64,000 nucleotides of DNA from Perkinsus olseni (Eukaryota > Perkinsozoa > Perkinsida > Perkinsidae). The stretch spans positions 413,691 through 477,690 of the forward strand of contig JABANP010000002.1 of NCBI GenBank assembly GCA_013115135.1. Direction: 5' to 3'. Below the pieces are notes generated by a model. That model had not been told where the DNA came from. It ran no database searches and was given only the letters and a program-made list of their open reading frames with translations. Of the stretch, positions 9,286 to 19,096 are shown piece by piece (position 1 is the stretch's first letter; every line of letters begins with the position of its first letter). The position numbers and the translations under genes were made by a program.

Positions 9286-11646
9286 ATGCCCGCCAGACGC
9301 TCCCCCAAGCCGACGAAGACCGGGCGCGTGAAGCGCTCGGAGGAGGCCAGAAAACGAAGACGAGCGAAGGAGAGAGATCGCCAGCGTCGGGGAGACGAGG
9401 AGTGCGCGAAATTGGACCGGCAGTTGAGTGATCTCGAAAAGTGGGCGGCGAATGTGAGACGAGATTGGAATGTCACCGATACGACAGGGTTAACGGATGG
9501 CACGGCCCAACCAGGATTGTGTCCGTGGGGCATCCCGGAAGGCCCCCCGACCAAGATTCAACAATCTCTCCGAGAGGCCCTGGGTAAAGTCATTGATGAA
9601 CTCGAGGATAGCGAGGCGGGCCGATTCGTGTCTAGGTGGGTGAAACTACCGCGAGAGCAGCAGGCAGGGTTCGAGTGGTCGGTAGTAGAAAAGGCAGTGG
9701 AGGAATCGGCAGAGCGTGTGAGGTCGGAATGGTGCTCGCTGCTAGGCTGTGAGAGTCGCGTAGCACGTTCGGGTTCTCCGCTCAGGCCCCCGCTGTTGCG
9801 CGCCTTGTCGCGAGTGTTCCTTGAGGGAAGTTGCGAAGACGATAGTATTATTGACCAGATAGATTTTGGGGTGAACATCGGCGTAAGAACGAAGGTTGAA
9901 CCGTCGGGGATTTGGGTGCCCTATTCCGCTAGCCAGATACCCGGTCACCCGATATCGCTGTTCGAGAGAGATACCTTTCGCAACTACGAGTCGGCTCGGG
10001 AGTTGCCCGACGAGGTGAAAAGAGAATTGGAGAGATCCGTAGAGCGAGGACACATGGTGAAGTTGGCGGAGGGTGTGGAACCTCCACCGGGAGCGATTAT
10101 TAGTAAAATTGCCTTGGTGGAAAAACCAAATAGGATCCCTCGAGCCTTTAGACTGATAAATGATATGCGACGAAGTGGACTGAATGATCTGGTGACTTCT
10201 CAGGGGAACCTGACCGAAACTGTGGCCCTGCCGGGATTGCGATCGGTAGGACAGTTGCTGCGCTGCGCCCTTGAGAGCTACGGCGATAGTGTCAGGATCA
10301 TCGAGGTGGACGCCAAAGATGCCTTTAGGCACCTCAGCGTGGCGAAGGAGGATGATGAGTTTTTGTTTGTGGCAATTGAACGAAACGGGTGTGATGGGAA
10401 GGACCAATCGAACGGGATGGTGCAGAAGTTTGATTACTACTACCATGTAAGGCTCCCATTTGGACTCGTTTCGAGTCCGTACCTCTGGGTACGCGCGTAT
10501 AGTTTGTGCCACAGGATCATGCGAGCGATACTCTCCCTCTTATGCGTGTTGTATGTTGATGATGGGTCGTGGGCGTCTTGCGACGCAACGTGCCTCAGAG
10601 ATTTCCTTGCAGTGATAGTATCGTCCAAGGTGATAGGGGTGTTACTGGAATTAGCAAAGGCCAGAGTGTCGAATTCTCCGAGAACGTTGGGTTTTCAGTG
10701 GGATCTGCACACGGGCAAGCTGTCGATTCCGAATGAGAAGTTGGAGCTGATAGGAGGCCAAGGCGATTATGTTTTGCGTAAAGCGGAAGCAGGCCAAGCT
10801 GTGGAGATAAACGTGGTTGAATCTCTCCTAGGCCGCCTGACGTGGGCCACGCAATGCTTCACGAGATATCGTTGTCATTTGGCTCCTATATTTGCATGGT
10901 TGAAGGCGGTGAAGAGTAAGAGGAATGCTGTGTCGAAAGCGCCCCTTCGTTCGGCATTTCTTGGTTCAAATGTCTGTGACAAGATACGCCTTTTGCTGGG
11001 ACTGTTGAGGAGCGAGCAGGTGCGGGCCTTCTCATTGCCTGAAATTATCGGGCGTTCAGTCGAGGCAGAATGGGCGGATTCGAGGTCTACAATTATTACA
11101 GACGCTAGCCTTGAAGGGCTCGGAGGAACGGTCTGTGCAGTGAGTAAAGGGCGTACTTTACGCCTGTGGTTCGCGCTGAATCTCAGACAATCCAGTGACA
11201 TGGCGCTTCGAAAGTTGATGGGAGACACGTTTGTCTCAGGGGATATTTCGAGGCTGGAACTCTTTGCGATAGTGTTGGGTTTGCTCATCGTGGGCGAGAT
11301 CCAAGACGAGTCAGAGGGTGAGTGCACTATTCTAAGCGACAATACCGCGGCGATACATGTGGTTAATAAAGGCTCCAGCAGTGTCCCTCGCATGGCGGAA
11401 CTGTGGGCCAGGTTGGTTGCGTGCAGACGCGTGGGTCGGCAGGTGCGAGCCTTCCATGTGTCGGGCGTGAGTAACGAGATTAGTGACGATTTATCTCGGG
11501 GCGTAAGGCCGCGCCAGCGAGTGGCGCGGGCCTTGGGAAGGCGTGTGCCGGTCTCGAAGTTCATCGAGCGTTTGCTTGGTGCTTCTGTGGGCGAGCTACC
11601 GGCATATTTTACGGTTAGCGAGGAGGAGGAGCTCCTTGAGAGTTAG
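9286..11646 (+). CDS. Reverse transcriptase and RNase H of the YR element
   Basis: 786 residues from the first ATG at 9286. The frame is actually open from 9019, overlapping the gag end, and the segment before the ATG looks coding, so a gag-pol fusion by -1 frameshift is possible. Reverse transcriptase motifs appear in order: EVDAKDAFRHL (motif A, near 10306), LPFGLVSSPYLW (motif B), LYVDDGSW with the catalytic YVDD at 10552-10563. RNase H follows: IITDAS (first Asp at 11101), RLELFAI (Glu), LSDNTAAI (Asp) and a final EISDDLS. All expected acidic catalytic residues are present. It copies element RNA into DNA. The LPFGL and RNase H arrangement is typical of DIRS/Ngaro-type elements. Confidence 0.92.
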   Translation: MPARRSPKPTKTGRVKRSEEARKRRRAKERDRQRRGDEECAKLDRQLSDLEKWAANVRRDWNVTDTTGLTDGTAQPGLCPWGIPEGPPTKIQQSLREALGKVIDELEDSEAGRFVSRWVKLPREQQAGFEWSVVEKAVEESAERVRSEWCSLLGCESRVARSGSPLRPPLLRALSRVFLEGSCEDDSIIDQIDFGVNIGVRTKVEPSGIWVPYSASQIPGHPISLFERDTFRNYESARELPDEVKRELERSVERGHMVKLAEGVEPPPGAIISKIALVEKPNRIPRAFRLINDMRRSGLNDLVTSQGNLTETVALPGLRSVGQLLRCALESYGDSVRIIEVDAKDAFRHLSVAKEDDEFLFVAIERNGCDGKDQSNGMVQKFDYYYHVRLPFGLVSSPYLWVRAYSLCHRIMRAILSLLCVLYVDDGSWASCDATCLRDFLAVIVSSKVIGVLLELAKARVSNSPRTLGFQWDLHTGKLSIPNEKLELIGGQGDYVLRKAEAGQAVEINVVESLLGRLTWATQCFTRYRCHLAPIFAWLKAVKSKRNAVSKAPLRSAFLGSNVCDKIRLLLGLLRSEQVRAFSLPEIIGRSVEAEWADSRSTIITDASLEGLGGTVCAVSKGRTLRLWFALNLRQSSDMALRKLMGDTFVSGDISRLELFAIVLGLLIVGEIQDESEGECTILSDNTAAIHVVNKGSSSVPRMAELWARLVACRRVGRQVRAFHVSGVSNEISDDLSRGVRPRQRVARALGRRVPVSKFIERLLGASVGELPAYFTVSEEEELLES

Positions 11647-11813
11647 AGGAGCTCTAGTTGTGCGCTAGTGCAGCCTACTGGTACGAAGAGCTGTTCATTG
11701 TAGTTTCTTCCTTATCCATACGTCGTTGCGTCTATGTTGATTCCGGGAGTTCTGCGTGAGCCCAGGTGTGTTTCTGGGTTGTTTTTGTTGATGTTGGTTC
11801 CAGGGTGCTTTCT

Positions 11814-13088
11814 ATGGATCCTCACATCGCCGGCAAGGTCGCCCAGGTGCTGGAGTTGAGATGCCCGAAGATTTATGGGGGTGCGTCGAGTCGTTTGGAG
11901 CTGGCAGAGGCTTCGGAGGTGGGCCTTGCGTAGACAGACTGTTTTTTTTTGATGCTTGCAGCGGGTTGTCCTTAGGTTCAGTCGGTAGCGGTGCGTCCGG
12001 CTGTTAAGTCGGGAGGTGTCCTCAGAAGCTCGTTTACCCACCCTCGTCATCGAAATGGTTCCGGGTCGGAGCCATATGCCCTACGTCCGTCTGTTCGCAT
12101 TGTGGGGTCTAAATCGAGAGGTATACCTACAGTGAGCACCGACACGATGTCTATGGTCTTAGCGGCGGCTCGCGCTCCGTCCACGAATAGGAAGTACACT
12201 TGTATTGAAAGGCGCTATATGGACCTGATGGTTCGCATGAACATTCCACCGTGGCCGTTATCGGGCTACAGCTTGGTCGCGTATGTTTCGGCCTTGGTCC
12301 GTGAAGGACGGGTTAAAGCGGAAACGGTGGTCGATTACGTGGGTAAGTTGCAGTGCTCTAACAGGAAAGTTGCCGAGGATATTTCCGGTCCGGCCAAAGA
12401 GATGGTGAGGTTAGCAGTGTTGGGTGCTAATCGGATCTTGGGATGGCAAGAACCGCTGCGAGCTCGCACTTTGACCAAGTCTGAGATCCGGGTGGTGGCG
12501 TTGTCGCGCCCGGAGTCTGGGAGGCAGGCCGCTCCAGTGGTTTTCTTGGTGGGTGTGTGCGGCTTGTTGAGGTTGCGGGAGTTGGTCGAGCTTGATCGCA
12601 ATAGTGTAACCTGGGTGGAACACGGTGAGCAGAAACGTCCTTATGCTATTCTTTCGATAGTCCGGGCGAAGACGGACCAACGAGCCAAAGGCCGAAAAAC
12701 CGTTATAGGCTGTTGTTACGGAGGCGAGGGTCCGTGCGACGAAGTTGTCTGTCCCTACCACAGGTTGCGTGAATGGTGGTATGCGACAGAAGGCATGGTT
12801 GGTTCCCTTTTTGCTTCGTCTTATGAGGAGTTGGATTTGGATTTGCGGGATCTCATCCAGCGGGCCTCATCTGGTGAGGGACGCGGGACTTCCCATTCTA
12901 TGAGAAGGACGGGGACTAATTTGTTGTTACATGCTGGGGTGTTTTTAACGGATTTGGTGGATCATGGAAGGTGGTCTACTCCTGCGTGTATCATGACGGC
13001 CTATGGCCGGGATCATAGTGATAGGTTCGCACGGTTTGCTTCCTTCGCCTCCGTGTTGACAGATGACCGTGTTTCGCAGGGTACGTAG
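11814..13088 (+). CDS. Tyrosine recombinase of the YR element
   Basis: The long frame (open from about 11976 to 13088) has no ATG until 12147. A short coding frame with ATG at 11814 joins it exactly in frame if a 63-base GT-AG intron at 11919-11981 is removed, which would give about 403 residues; the alternative is a start at 12147. The catalytic core is complete: CGLLRLREL (box I Arg, near 12569), HSMRR (His-x-x-Arg, at 12893), DHGRW, and AYGRD with the nucleophilic Tyr at 13002-13004. It integrates the circular DNA copy by site-specific recombination, without target duplication. The intron is inferred from sequence only. Confidence 0.88.
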
Positions 13089-13799
13089 TCCTGGGTCATA
13101 TATGTTGTCGTGGTGTCACCATGTTTCTGTGTGCGACTGTTTCGAGGAAGCGTTTTTCTTTAGAGAGGTGTTGGAGTAGGAAGCTGGGGGAGTAAGGGTG
13201 AATCTTTCTTTGCCCGCCTTGCCCCAGCTGAGTTGGGGTGGCAGGTTTTCTGACTGCCTGCCTTCCTCGTGTTTCCCTCTGAAGGCCAGCCGGCGCAGTT
13301 TGGGCATCCGCAGATTCTCGTGATGGTTTTCTGTATTCTCTTGTGGAGAGGATAGGCGAGGTGAATGACTTTCGCGGGAGTGCTGCTTAGGCGGATCAGG
13401 TTGTGGCCGAACGTGGTGCTCTGTCCATCTGGATTTGAGGCATAGCCTTCCTGGAGTGATCGGGTTGGTATTCATGTTGGTAGGGTTTGCACGAGGGTGC
13501 CTACTGTGACTGGAAAGTCTGGGTAGTGGTATAGTGGCCCTATTATAGTGCGTTGTAGTGTGTAGCGGCTGTGGCAGTGGCTACGTGATAGTCCGGGATT
13601 TGGCCTGCGAGATGAGACGTGTCTGTTGAGCATGGTGTTCGACGCCGAGTCGAGTCGATTAGACTTCATGAGTTCTATTTGGCTGATCGGCTTGTGACCT
13701 CGTGGCAGTCGTTAACAGCGAGCGAGCGTTCACTGGTGTCGGAGTAGCGAGTCGGAGAGGTTTCTCCCTTTTGTACGACGCTAGAGTTTCTACGAGGTG
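13089..13799 (+). other. 3' non-coding part of the YR retrotransposon
   Basis: Between the recombinase stop and repeat B1. Minus-strand open frames here look like shadows; no further domain was seen. Confidence 0.5.
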
Positions 13800-13982
13800 G
13801 GGGGACCCGGAGTGGCTCGGGGTTTTGGAGTTTCATGGTCTTGACGTAATCTCCTTACCCTAGCTACTCCCGGGTCTGCATTCGCGAATCCGGTCTCGAG
13901 GAGGTGTCGGACACCTAGTGTCCCCTCTCTCGGGTTCTGGTTTCGCGTATGCCTCTCCCAACCTCAGCGTCTATGGGTTTCC
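13800..13982 (+). repeat. Split direct repeat B, copy 1
   Basis: 183 bases beginning GGGGGACCCGGAGTGG and ending TATGGGTTTCC, directly joined to repeat A2. It is repeated at 14211-14393 with no difference seen. Confidence 0.92.
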
Positions 13983-14184
13983 ATCGTAGAGAAATGCGGA
14001 ACGATTTCTTGTGGGGGAAACCTCTAGCTGTGGTTCCAAGTGATTAGGATCACGCTTGTGTGTGCGGCTCGGGCGAGCGCGAAAGTTTGTGCGGGCTGTG
14101 GCACCCGATGAGTGGCTAGTGAGCTAGTCGTGGAGTAATATATGGAGGTGTTGGTGGATGTGCAACGAAGTGTTATAGCTCTTT
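13983..14184 (+). repeat. Split direct repeat A, copy 2
   Basis: Same 202 bases as 6829-7030. The B1/A2 junction (TTTCC then ATCGTAG) is the expected circle junction of a YR element. A 26-base linker (14185-14210) separates it from B2. Confidence 0.92.
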
Positions 14185-14210
14185 CCCATCCCTCCCATTC
14201 CCTTGACGTT

Positions 14211-14393
14211 GGGGGACCCGGAGTGGCTCGGGGTTTTGGAGTTTCATGGTCTTGACGTAATCTCCTTACCCTAGCTACTCCCGGGTCTGCATTCGCGAAT
14301 CCGGTCTCGAGGAGGTGTCGGACACCTAGTGTCCCCTCTCTCGGGTTCTGGTTTCGCGTATGCCTCTCCCAACCTCAGCGTCTATGGGTTTCC
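14211..14393 (+). repeat. Split direct repeat B, copy 2 (3' end)
   Basis: Same 183 bases as 13800-13982. It ends the element at 14393; family A upstream sequence resumes with GACTCAGG at 14394. Confidence 0.92.
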
Positions 14394-14467
14394 GACTCAG
14401 GAAAGAGGGCATCATATTTTCGAATGGCTATGGTAATGCAAGATAGCCACTCAGCTTGTTGCCTACA

Positions 14468-14903
14468 ATGGTATCCGGCACACCGCTCGTCAACATCCTC
14501 CTGCTCGCTGTTCTCAGTGGAGCAGCTCCCGAGGCTCCTACTCTTCATCATCACCGTCATATCGTGTCCTCTGTACAGAAGAGGCCGTTCGTTGGTGAAT
14601 ATCTCTGTACATCGGATAAGATCGGCACAATCAGGGTCGAAGACACTCCCAAAGATAACATCACATTCTACAGGGCGTCCAACGACAGCTTAACTAAACC
14701 TAGCTATGGCTGTGCGTTTATCCCTCATTCGGGATGGATCAGATTGGAGGCTCGATCTCCAAGATGCGTGCGAGGCCCTGATAATGGACTCAGGAGACTA
14801 CTACGACCAGAAATTTCTCATGGGTATACGTGCCATTGTGCCACGTGGTTTGCTGAGCATTCCGGCACGCTTTGAAGTCGAAGACTGCTTGGTTGTTGGA
14901 TAA
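14468..14903 (+). pseudogene. Family A copy A2, frameshifted
   Basis: ATG at 14468 gives the subfamily 2 signal peptide (MVSGTPLVNILLLAVLSGAA). Compared with A4 and A5 it lacks about nine codons before the first cysteine, and it shifts frame near 14730, just after SYGCAF: the C-terminal half (LQDACEALIMDSGDYYDQ to the stop at 14903) lies in another frame. The retrotransposon also separates this copy from its upstream region. All of this points to a dead copy, although the last two cysteines are still encoded in the shifted frame. Confidence 0.8.
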
Positions 14904-16550
14904 GGAGCGAATGCTCGCTATGGTGTTGTTGCTGGACGAGGTCTTGCAGCTTGAAGGTACGAGCTGCCATGCACGCATTGGCCACTCGAACTTCTTATTG
15001 TCGCCCGTGCGGTGTATATAAATGAAAGTCTGCCTTTTCGAGCACACAAAACAGAGTCTTCTCGGCTGCCCCCCATCAACGCTCATATGTTTGTTGTCTG
15101 GAGTTGATGGTGACTCACTATTGGTGAGCTTGACATTCCGGAGCTTGACAGTTTCTTTAATTCCGGGGTGGAATGAGCTCTTGACAATTACTTCAGTATA
15201 AAATTGTGTCTTCTTTCCTCATCAGACCTTTTTCTTTCTGGAGACCCCAATAACACTGCGTTCAGTTGCGGGAGGCTCAACCCATTCGGAGCGGTGTTCG
15301 ACCCGGCTCGAGAAGACTCACTCCGGCCTCATAGCTTTCTCCTCGGTACGGTGTGCGCGACTGGGCTACAGTAATTTCCAGACCAGCAGTCGTGGGGCAC
15401 TGCCCGGCATGCAATCCTTTATCCATAGTTCATGCGGTCCCTCGCGCTCAACACGCCGCACAAGGATTCCCTTTAGACGGCTAGAACATAATCGGTGACC
15501 GAGCGGAGCTACCTCCACGAGTTCCAGTCTCAGCATATCTTTAATATGACCACCCTGAGGACGGCCTCGAATACGCGAAGCCAAACGTTCATCTTGGCAT
15601 GATACCCATGGGCAATCTACTGACAGTAGAATACTGTCGTACAAGTCACCAGGAGTAGGTGGTTCAAAGTCATGCGCTGATTGAACTTTAAACAGTGCAT
15701 GGCAATCCCAGCTACGATCAGTAGCTATCTAGCCCTCGAATGAGGGGTCGCCATTCGGCTCAAATCGCCGTATTCGCGGCCGGTGGTTGGTGCTTAAGAT
15801 CTTGCTCGCGCCCAGCATCTTTCAATCGAGGCCAAGTGTTCGTGAGAGCGGCTCTCACGAAAACTAGGTCTCGACTAGACAGGAGGCTTTCAGAGAGTCT
15901 TCTGAGCTCGATGGCATATTTACACCTCAGCGAAGACCTGAGCGTGTGTTCAACACAACATGAGGCGTTCGAAAGATCCTAGCTCCTCGCCTGGTGTGTG
16001 CGAGTACTAACACGCACGCGAAGTCGTGATTGGGTCGTCGATTGATACTATGGGCAGGCGATGGTGATAACTCTGGTAACACAATGCCGAAGGTGATCAA
16101 TAATAGTGGCTAGTGGATAGTCATTAAGGGAATCCACGAAAGACTCTAAAAGTAATCAATCCTTTGACGCGTATACATACTAGCTACGTTTGAGACTCAC
16201 GCGCCCGCCAAATACTGTCTACTTCGCACGGGCAGGACCGCGCAATCAACGATCAAAAGTAGCTAAAAAGGACCGAAGATAATCGATTCACACCCATCGA
16301 TGTAGCGAACAATCGATCCATCTCAGCGAAAGACTGGCCAACATGGGCGGGCAGATCCCCCTACCACAAATTCCGGTACGCATGCTCACGAGTCCCTGCA
16401 CGCATTGGCAAAGTAGTGCTGTCCGACGCGTTCATCGGTACTCTATTCGATAACAAGACAAAGTCAATCGTGCTCGGAGACGGTCATCGATTAGTTCATC
16501 CATTGTTCGATAAGCTTATCCATAGACAAGTTTCCAGCTAGTTGATCGAC
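14904..16550. other. Family A spacer, decayed repeats
   Basis: Contains the shared 3' flank seen after other copies, including the block around TTTCTGGAGACC and TGCGTTCAGTTGCGGGAGGC near 15240-15290 that recurs after A4-A7 and near 24230 and 26120. A second block near 15420-15500 recurs near 24430. The last 170 bases match the region upstream of A1. No other gene seen. Confidence 0.55.
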
Positions 16551-17036
16551 ATGGTATCTAGCAAACAGCTGGTTCGTCTCGTGCTGCTCTTTGTTGCCGG
16601 CGAAGCGACCCGGGTGAGATTTGGTCACCAGCCCGACACTGTACCCCTTGTACGCCTTGGCAAGGCCAATTTTCATAGGGCAGCGGGAGTGCAGTATCCC
16701 TTCACAGGCAACTACTCTTGTAGAGTGGGTATGATCGATACGATCACAGTCGACCAGGACGCTTCTGGCGGGTACATTACATTCTACAGGAAGTCAAAGT
16801 ACTTCTTACCCAAACCTAGCTACGGCTGCGCGTTCACCGCTCACCCTGAGTGGGTGATATGGTTCCTCGACCTCCAAGATGCGTGCAAGGCCTTGATAGA
16901 GGACTCACATGGCTACTACGACCAGGATATTCTCACTTCTACGTTTGCCTCTGTGGAAAAAGGCTTTCTTGTCCTCCCGAACACGAAGAGGGTCATCCAG
17001 ACTTGCTATCTTGCTATCGATGAACAGGTCGAATGA
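16551..17036 (+). CDS. Family A secreted four-cysteine protein, copy A3
   Basis: 161 residues from the ATG at 16551. Nearly identical to A1: signal peptide MVSSKQLVRLVLLFV, YSCRVGMIDTI, GGYITFYRKSKYFLPKP, SYGCAF, LQDACKALIEDSHGYYDQ and a last cysteine in QTCYL. All four family cysteines are present and the frame is intact. Differences from A1 are concentrated in residues 20-45 just after the signal peptide, where charged and polar residues vary most. This copy, its 3' flank and the following A4 repeat the order A1, flank, A2. Confidence 0.78.
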   Translation: MVSSKQLVRLVLLFVAGEATRVRFGHQPDTVPLVRLGKANFHRAAGVQYPFTGNYSCRVGMIDTITVDQDASGGYITFYRKSKYFLPKPSYGCAFTAHPEWVIWFLDLQDACKALIEDSHGYYDQDILTSTFASVEKGFLVLPNTKRVIQTCYLAIDEQVE

Positions 17037-17849
17037 TCGTAATGCTGAGGTGATTTTATTCAGTCTCATACCGCTTGCTGGTATCGGCTGCTAGTGTATT
17101 TTGCGATAAGTTCTGGGTCTTGAACTTGACTTGGTAGTGGGATGATTTTTGTCGAGTATAAGTTTGCTTTAGTATACCATTGTACCGGTTTTTTATCCGT
17201 GATAGTTTTTTGCATGATCGTTCACGGGCAGCATGGACTGCAGTGATGATCGTGGCCGATATGAATCAGGCTCATCGTGCACTACCGTGCGCTCGCATAC
17301 TCATAGCAGCATGCGTAGTTCTCTCGGGTCGAGCAACGAGTGTCTATTCACAAACTTAGTGGGCTGGTGACCAGTCACTGGTCGTGAAAGCCCCGGAATG
17401 GATTAGCTCTGAGTTTGAGTCCCGAGTGGCATGCCCTAACACAGCGAGAGTTGAGAGACCTTTTTGGGCTAACTCCTTGGATGATCGTGCAAGACTCGAC
17501 TAGGAATACTTGCTATTGCAGTTTAGACGTTTCCTAGCGTTGAGTACGGTGCAATAGGAGCTAATTTGTGTATCTTGAGCATATTGGATGATCTTGGAAA
17601 GCAACACTCTCTAGTGCATCCAGTCACAGCACAGCTCTGCCAGAAAACCGCCGCTAAGAGCATTAGCCTGTGAGCGCCGGTGCATTAGTTTGGTAAGTGT
17701 GGATTACTGCGTTGTTCATTCCGGGTACCGTCACTCTAGCCGCTAGAGTCTGGCGAGGCATTGTGTCAGCGGTTGATGTTAGAAAATAGGGTATCATATT
17801 CTCGAATGGCCATAGCAATATACGATAGGCTCTCAGCTTGTTGCCTACA
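17037..17849. other. Family A spacer with shared 3' and 5' flanks
   Basis: First half matches the A1 3' flank (for example ATACCGCTTGCTGGTATCGG and GGGTCTTGAACTT). Second half is the conserved subfamily 2 upstream region ending in CTTGTTGCCTACAATGG. The upstream region is more conserved than expected for neutral spacer, so it may hold promoter elements. Confidence 0.55.
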
Positions 17850-18317
17850 ATGGTATCTGGCAGACCGCTCGTTAACATCTTCCTGCTCGCTGTTCTCAGT
17901 GGAGCTGTCCCCGAGGCTTCTCCTCCTCAACGTCATAACGTGTCCGGTGCATCTCTCGACGCTGTCTACCATGGTTGGTCTGAGAAGGCGACCTATCCGT
18001 TCACTGGTTTATATTCTTGTAAATCGGACGGTCAAGTCGGCAAGGTCAAAGTCGAGGACACCCCCGCTAGGTCTATCACATTCTACAGGAAGTCCAATGA
18101 CAGCTTGCCTAAGCCTAGCTACGGCTGTGGGTACACAGCTTATTGGGATAATCCCGTTTGGAGGTTCAATCTGCAAGATGCGTGCAAGGCCCTGATAAAG
18201 GACTCAGGAGGCTACTACGACCAGAGACTTCTCTTTGGTGTATTTGCCGATGTGCCGCGTGGATTGCTGGGCGTCCCGTATACCTTTTATGACCAAGAGT
18301 GTTTCATTATTGCATGA
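17850..18317 (+). CDS. Family A secreted four-cysteine protein, copy A4
   Basis: 155 residues from the ATG at 17850, in the conserved context CCTACAATGG. Subfamily 2 signal peptide (MVSGRPLVNIFLLAVLSGAV). The mature part has a segment with LDAVYHGWSEKA that subfamily 1 lacks, then YSCKSD, ITFYRKSNDSLPKPSYGCGY, LQDACKALIKDSGGYYDQ and a final QECFIIA end. Four cysteines are in register with the other intact copies. No domain was recognised; secreted, probably two disulfides, function unknown. Confidence 0.78.
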   Translation: MVSGRPLVNIFLLAVLSGAVPEASPPQRHNVSGASLDAVYHGWSEKATYPFTGLYSCKSDGQVGKVKVEDTPARSITFYRKSNDSLPKPSYGCGYTAYWDNPVWRFNLQDACKALIKDSGGYYDQRLLFGVFADVPRGLLGVPYTFYDQECFIIA

Positions 18318-19096
18318 GGAACAGCTGGACATTCGCGTGTTGTAGCAGGACGAGGTATCGCAGCATAAAACTAAGGGTTGCCGTCCACGCATTGGTAGGG
18401 GCTGCCCGCTTGACCTATTCATTTTTATTCATTTGACGTGGCGCAGTTCCACGGCCGTAGAAAACAGTATCTTCTTGCCCGCCCGCTGTCCATACTCATA
18501 CCTTTGCACTATGAGGTTGATGGTGAGGTTATTCTCTTGAAGCTCAGCGTGGAAGAGAGGTCTTGACCGCTATTTCACTATAAAATTGAGTTGGATGACC
18601 CTTGGACTTCGATGTCGGCTCGGAAACAGCGCGCTCTGCACGCCGTTGTCCTGCGTGCTATCACTCGGGTGTCTTCTTTTCCGGAGCCAGGCTTTGGCGG
18701 CTCTTATTGGTCATTTAGTTCAAGGGCTAATACAAAACTGGATCGCATTTAATAACGGTGATTTTCAATACCATCGCTATCAGACTCGGCGCTTTCTGGG
18801 GATCTCAATGACACTGCGTTCAGTCCCGGGCGGCTCAATTCATTGAGAGTGCTGTTGTACCCTGGAGAAAAAAGACTCTCGAACTGCTCTCTTCCCGGCC
18901 TCAAAGCAACTTCATTCATCCGGTGTGCACGATTACGAGATAGCCAACTCGTGAATATCGATCAACTTCATCGGTACGCGTATGCATTGGCCGAACCTGA
19001 AGTAGAGCTGCTCTACTGACAACTCTTACACCAACTCTTGGAGTTGATTCGTCAACCTTGACCGTGTTGGATAATCTCGGGAAGCTACACTTTCTA
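18318..19096. other. Family A spacer
   Basis: Shared 3' flank of subfamily 2, including CAATACCATCGCTATCAGAC and the TGCGTTCAGTCCCGGGCGGC block near 18810, then the start of the next upstream region, which is cut at 19096 by the inserted 683-bp element. Confidence 0.55.

Larger units (their letters stand above)
6829..14393 (+). mobile_element. Complete YR retrotransposon with split direct repeats
   Basis: A 7565-bp element of the tyrosine-recombinase class (DIRS order, PAT/Ngaro-like structure). Its ends are split direct repeats: a 202-bp repeat A at 6829-7030 and again at 13983-14184, and a 183-bp repeat B at 13800-13982 and again at 14211-14393, giving the order A1, coding region, B1, A2, B2. 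Between them lie three coding regions in the usual order: a basic gag-like protein, reverse transcriptase plus RNase H, and a tyrosine recombinase. No DNA methylase domain was seen between RT and recombinase, unlike DIRS1 proper. Repeat copies look identical by eye and no ORF is broken, so the copy is young and may be active. There is no target-site duplication, as expected for integration by recombinase. It sits in the upstream region of family A copy A2. Confidence 0.92.

Noticed and set aside
13116..13475. 119-codon minus-strand frame in the retrotransposon tail
   Set aside because: Low-complexity shadow frame in a non-coding part of the element; no domain.
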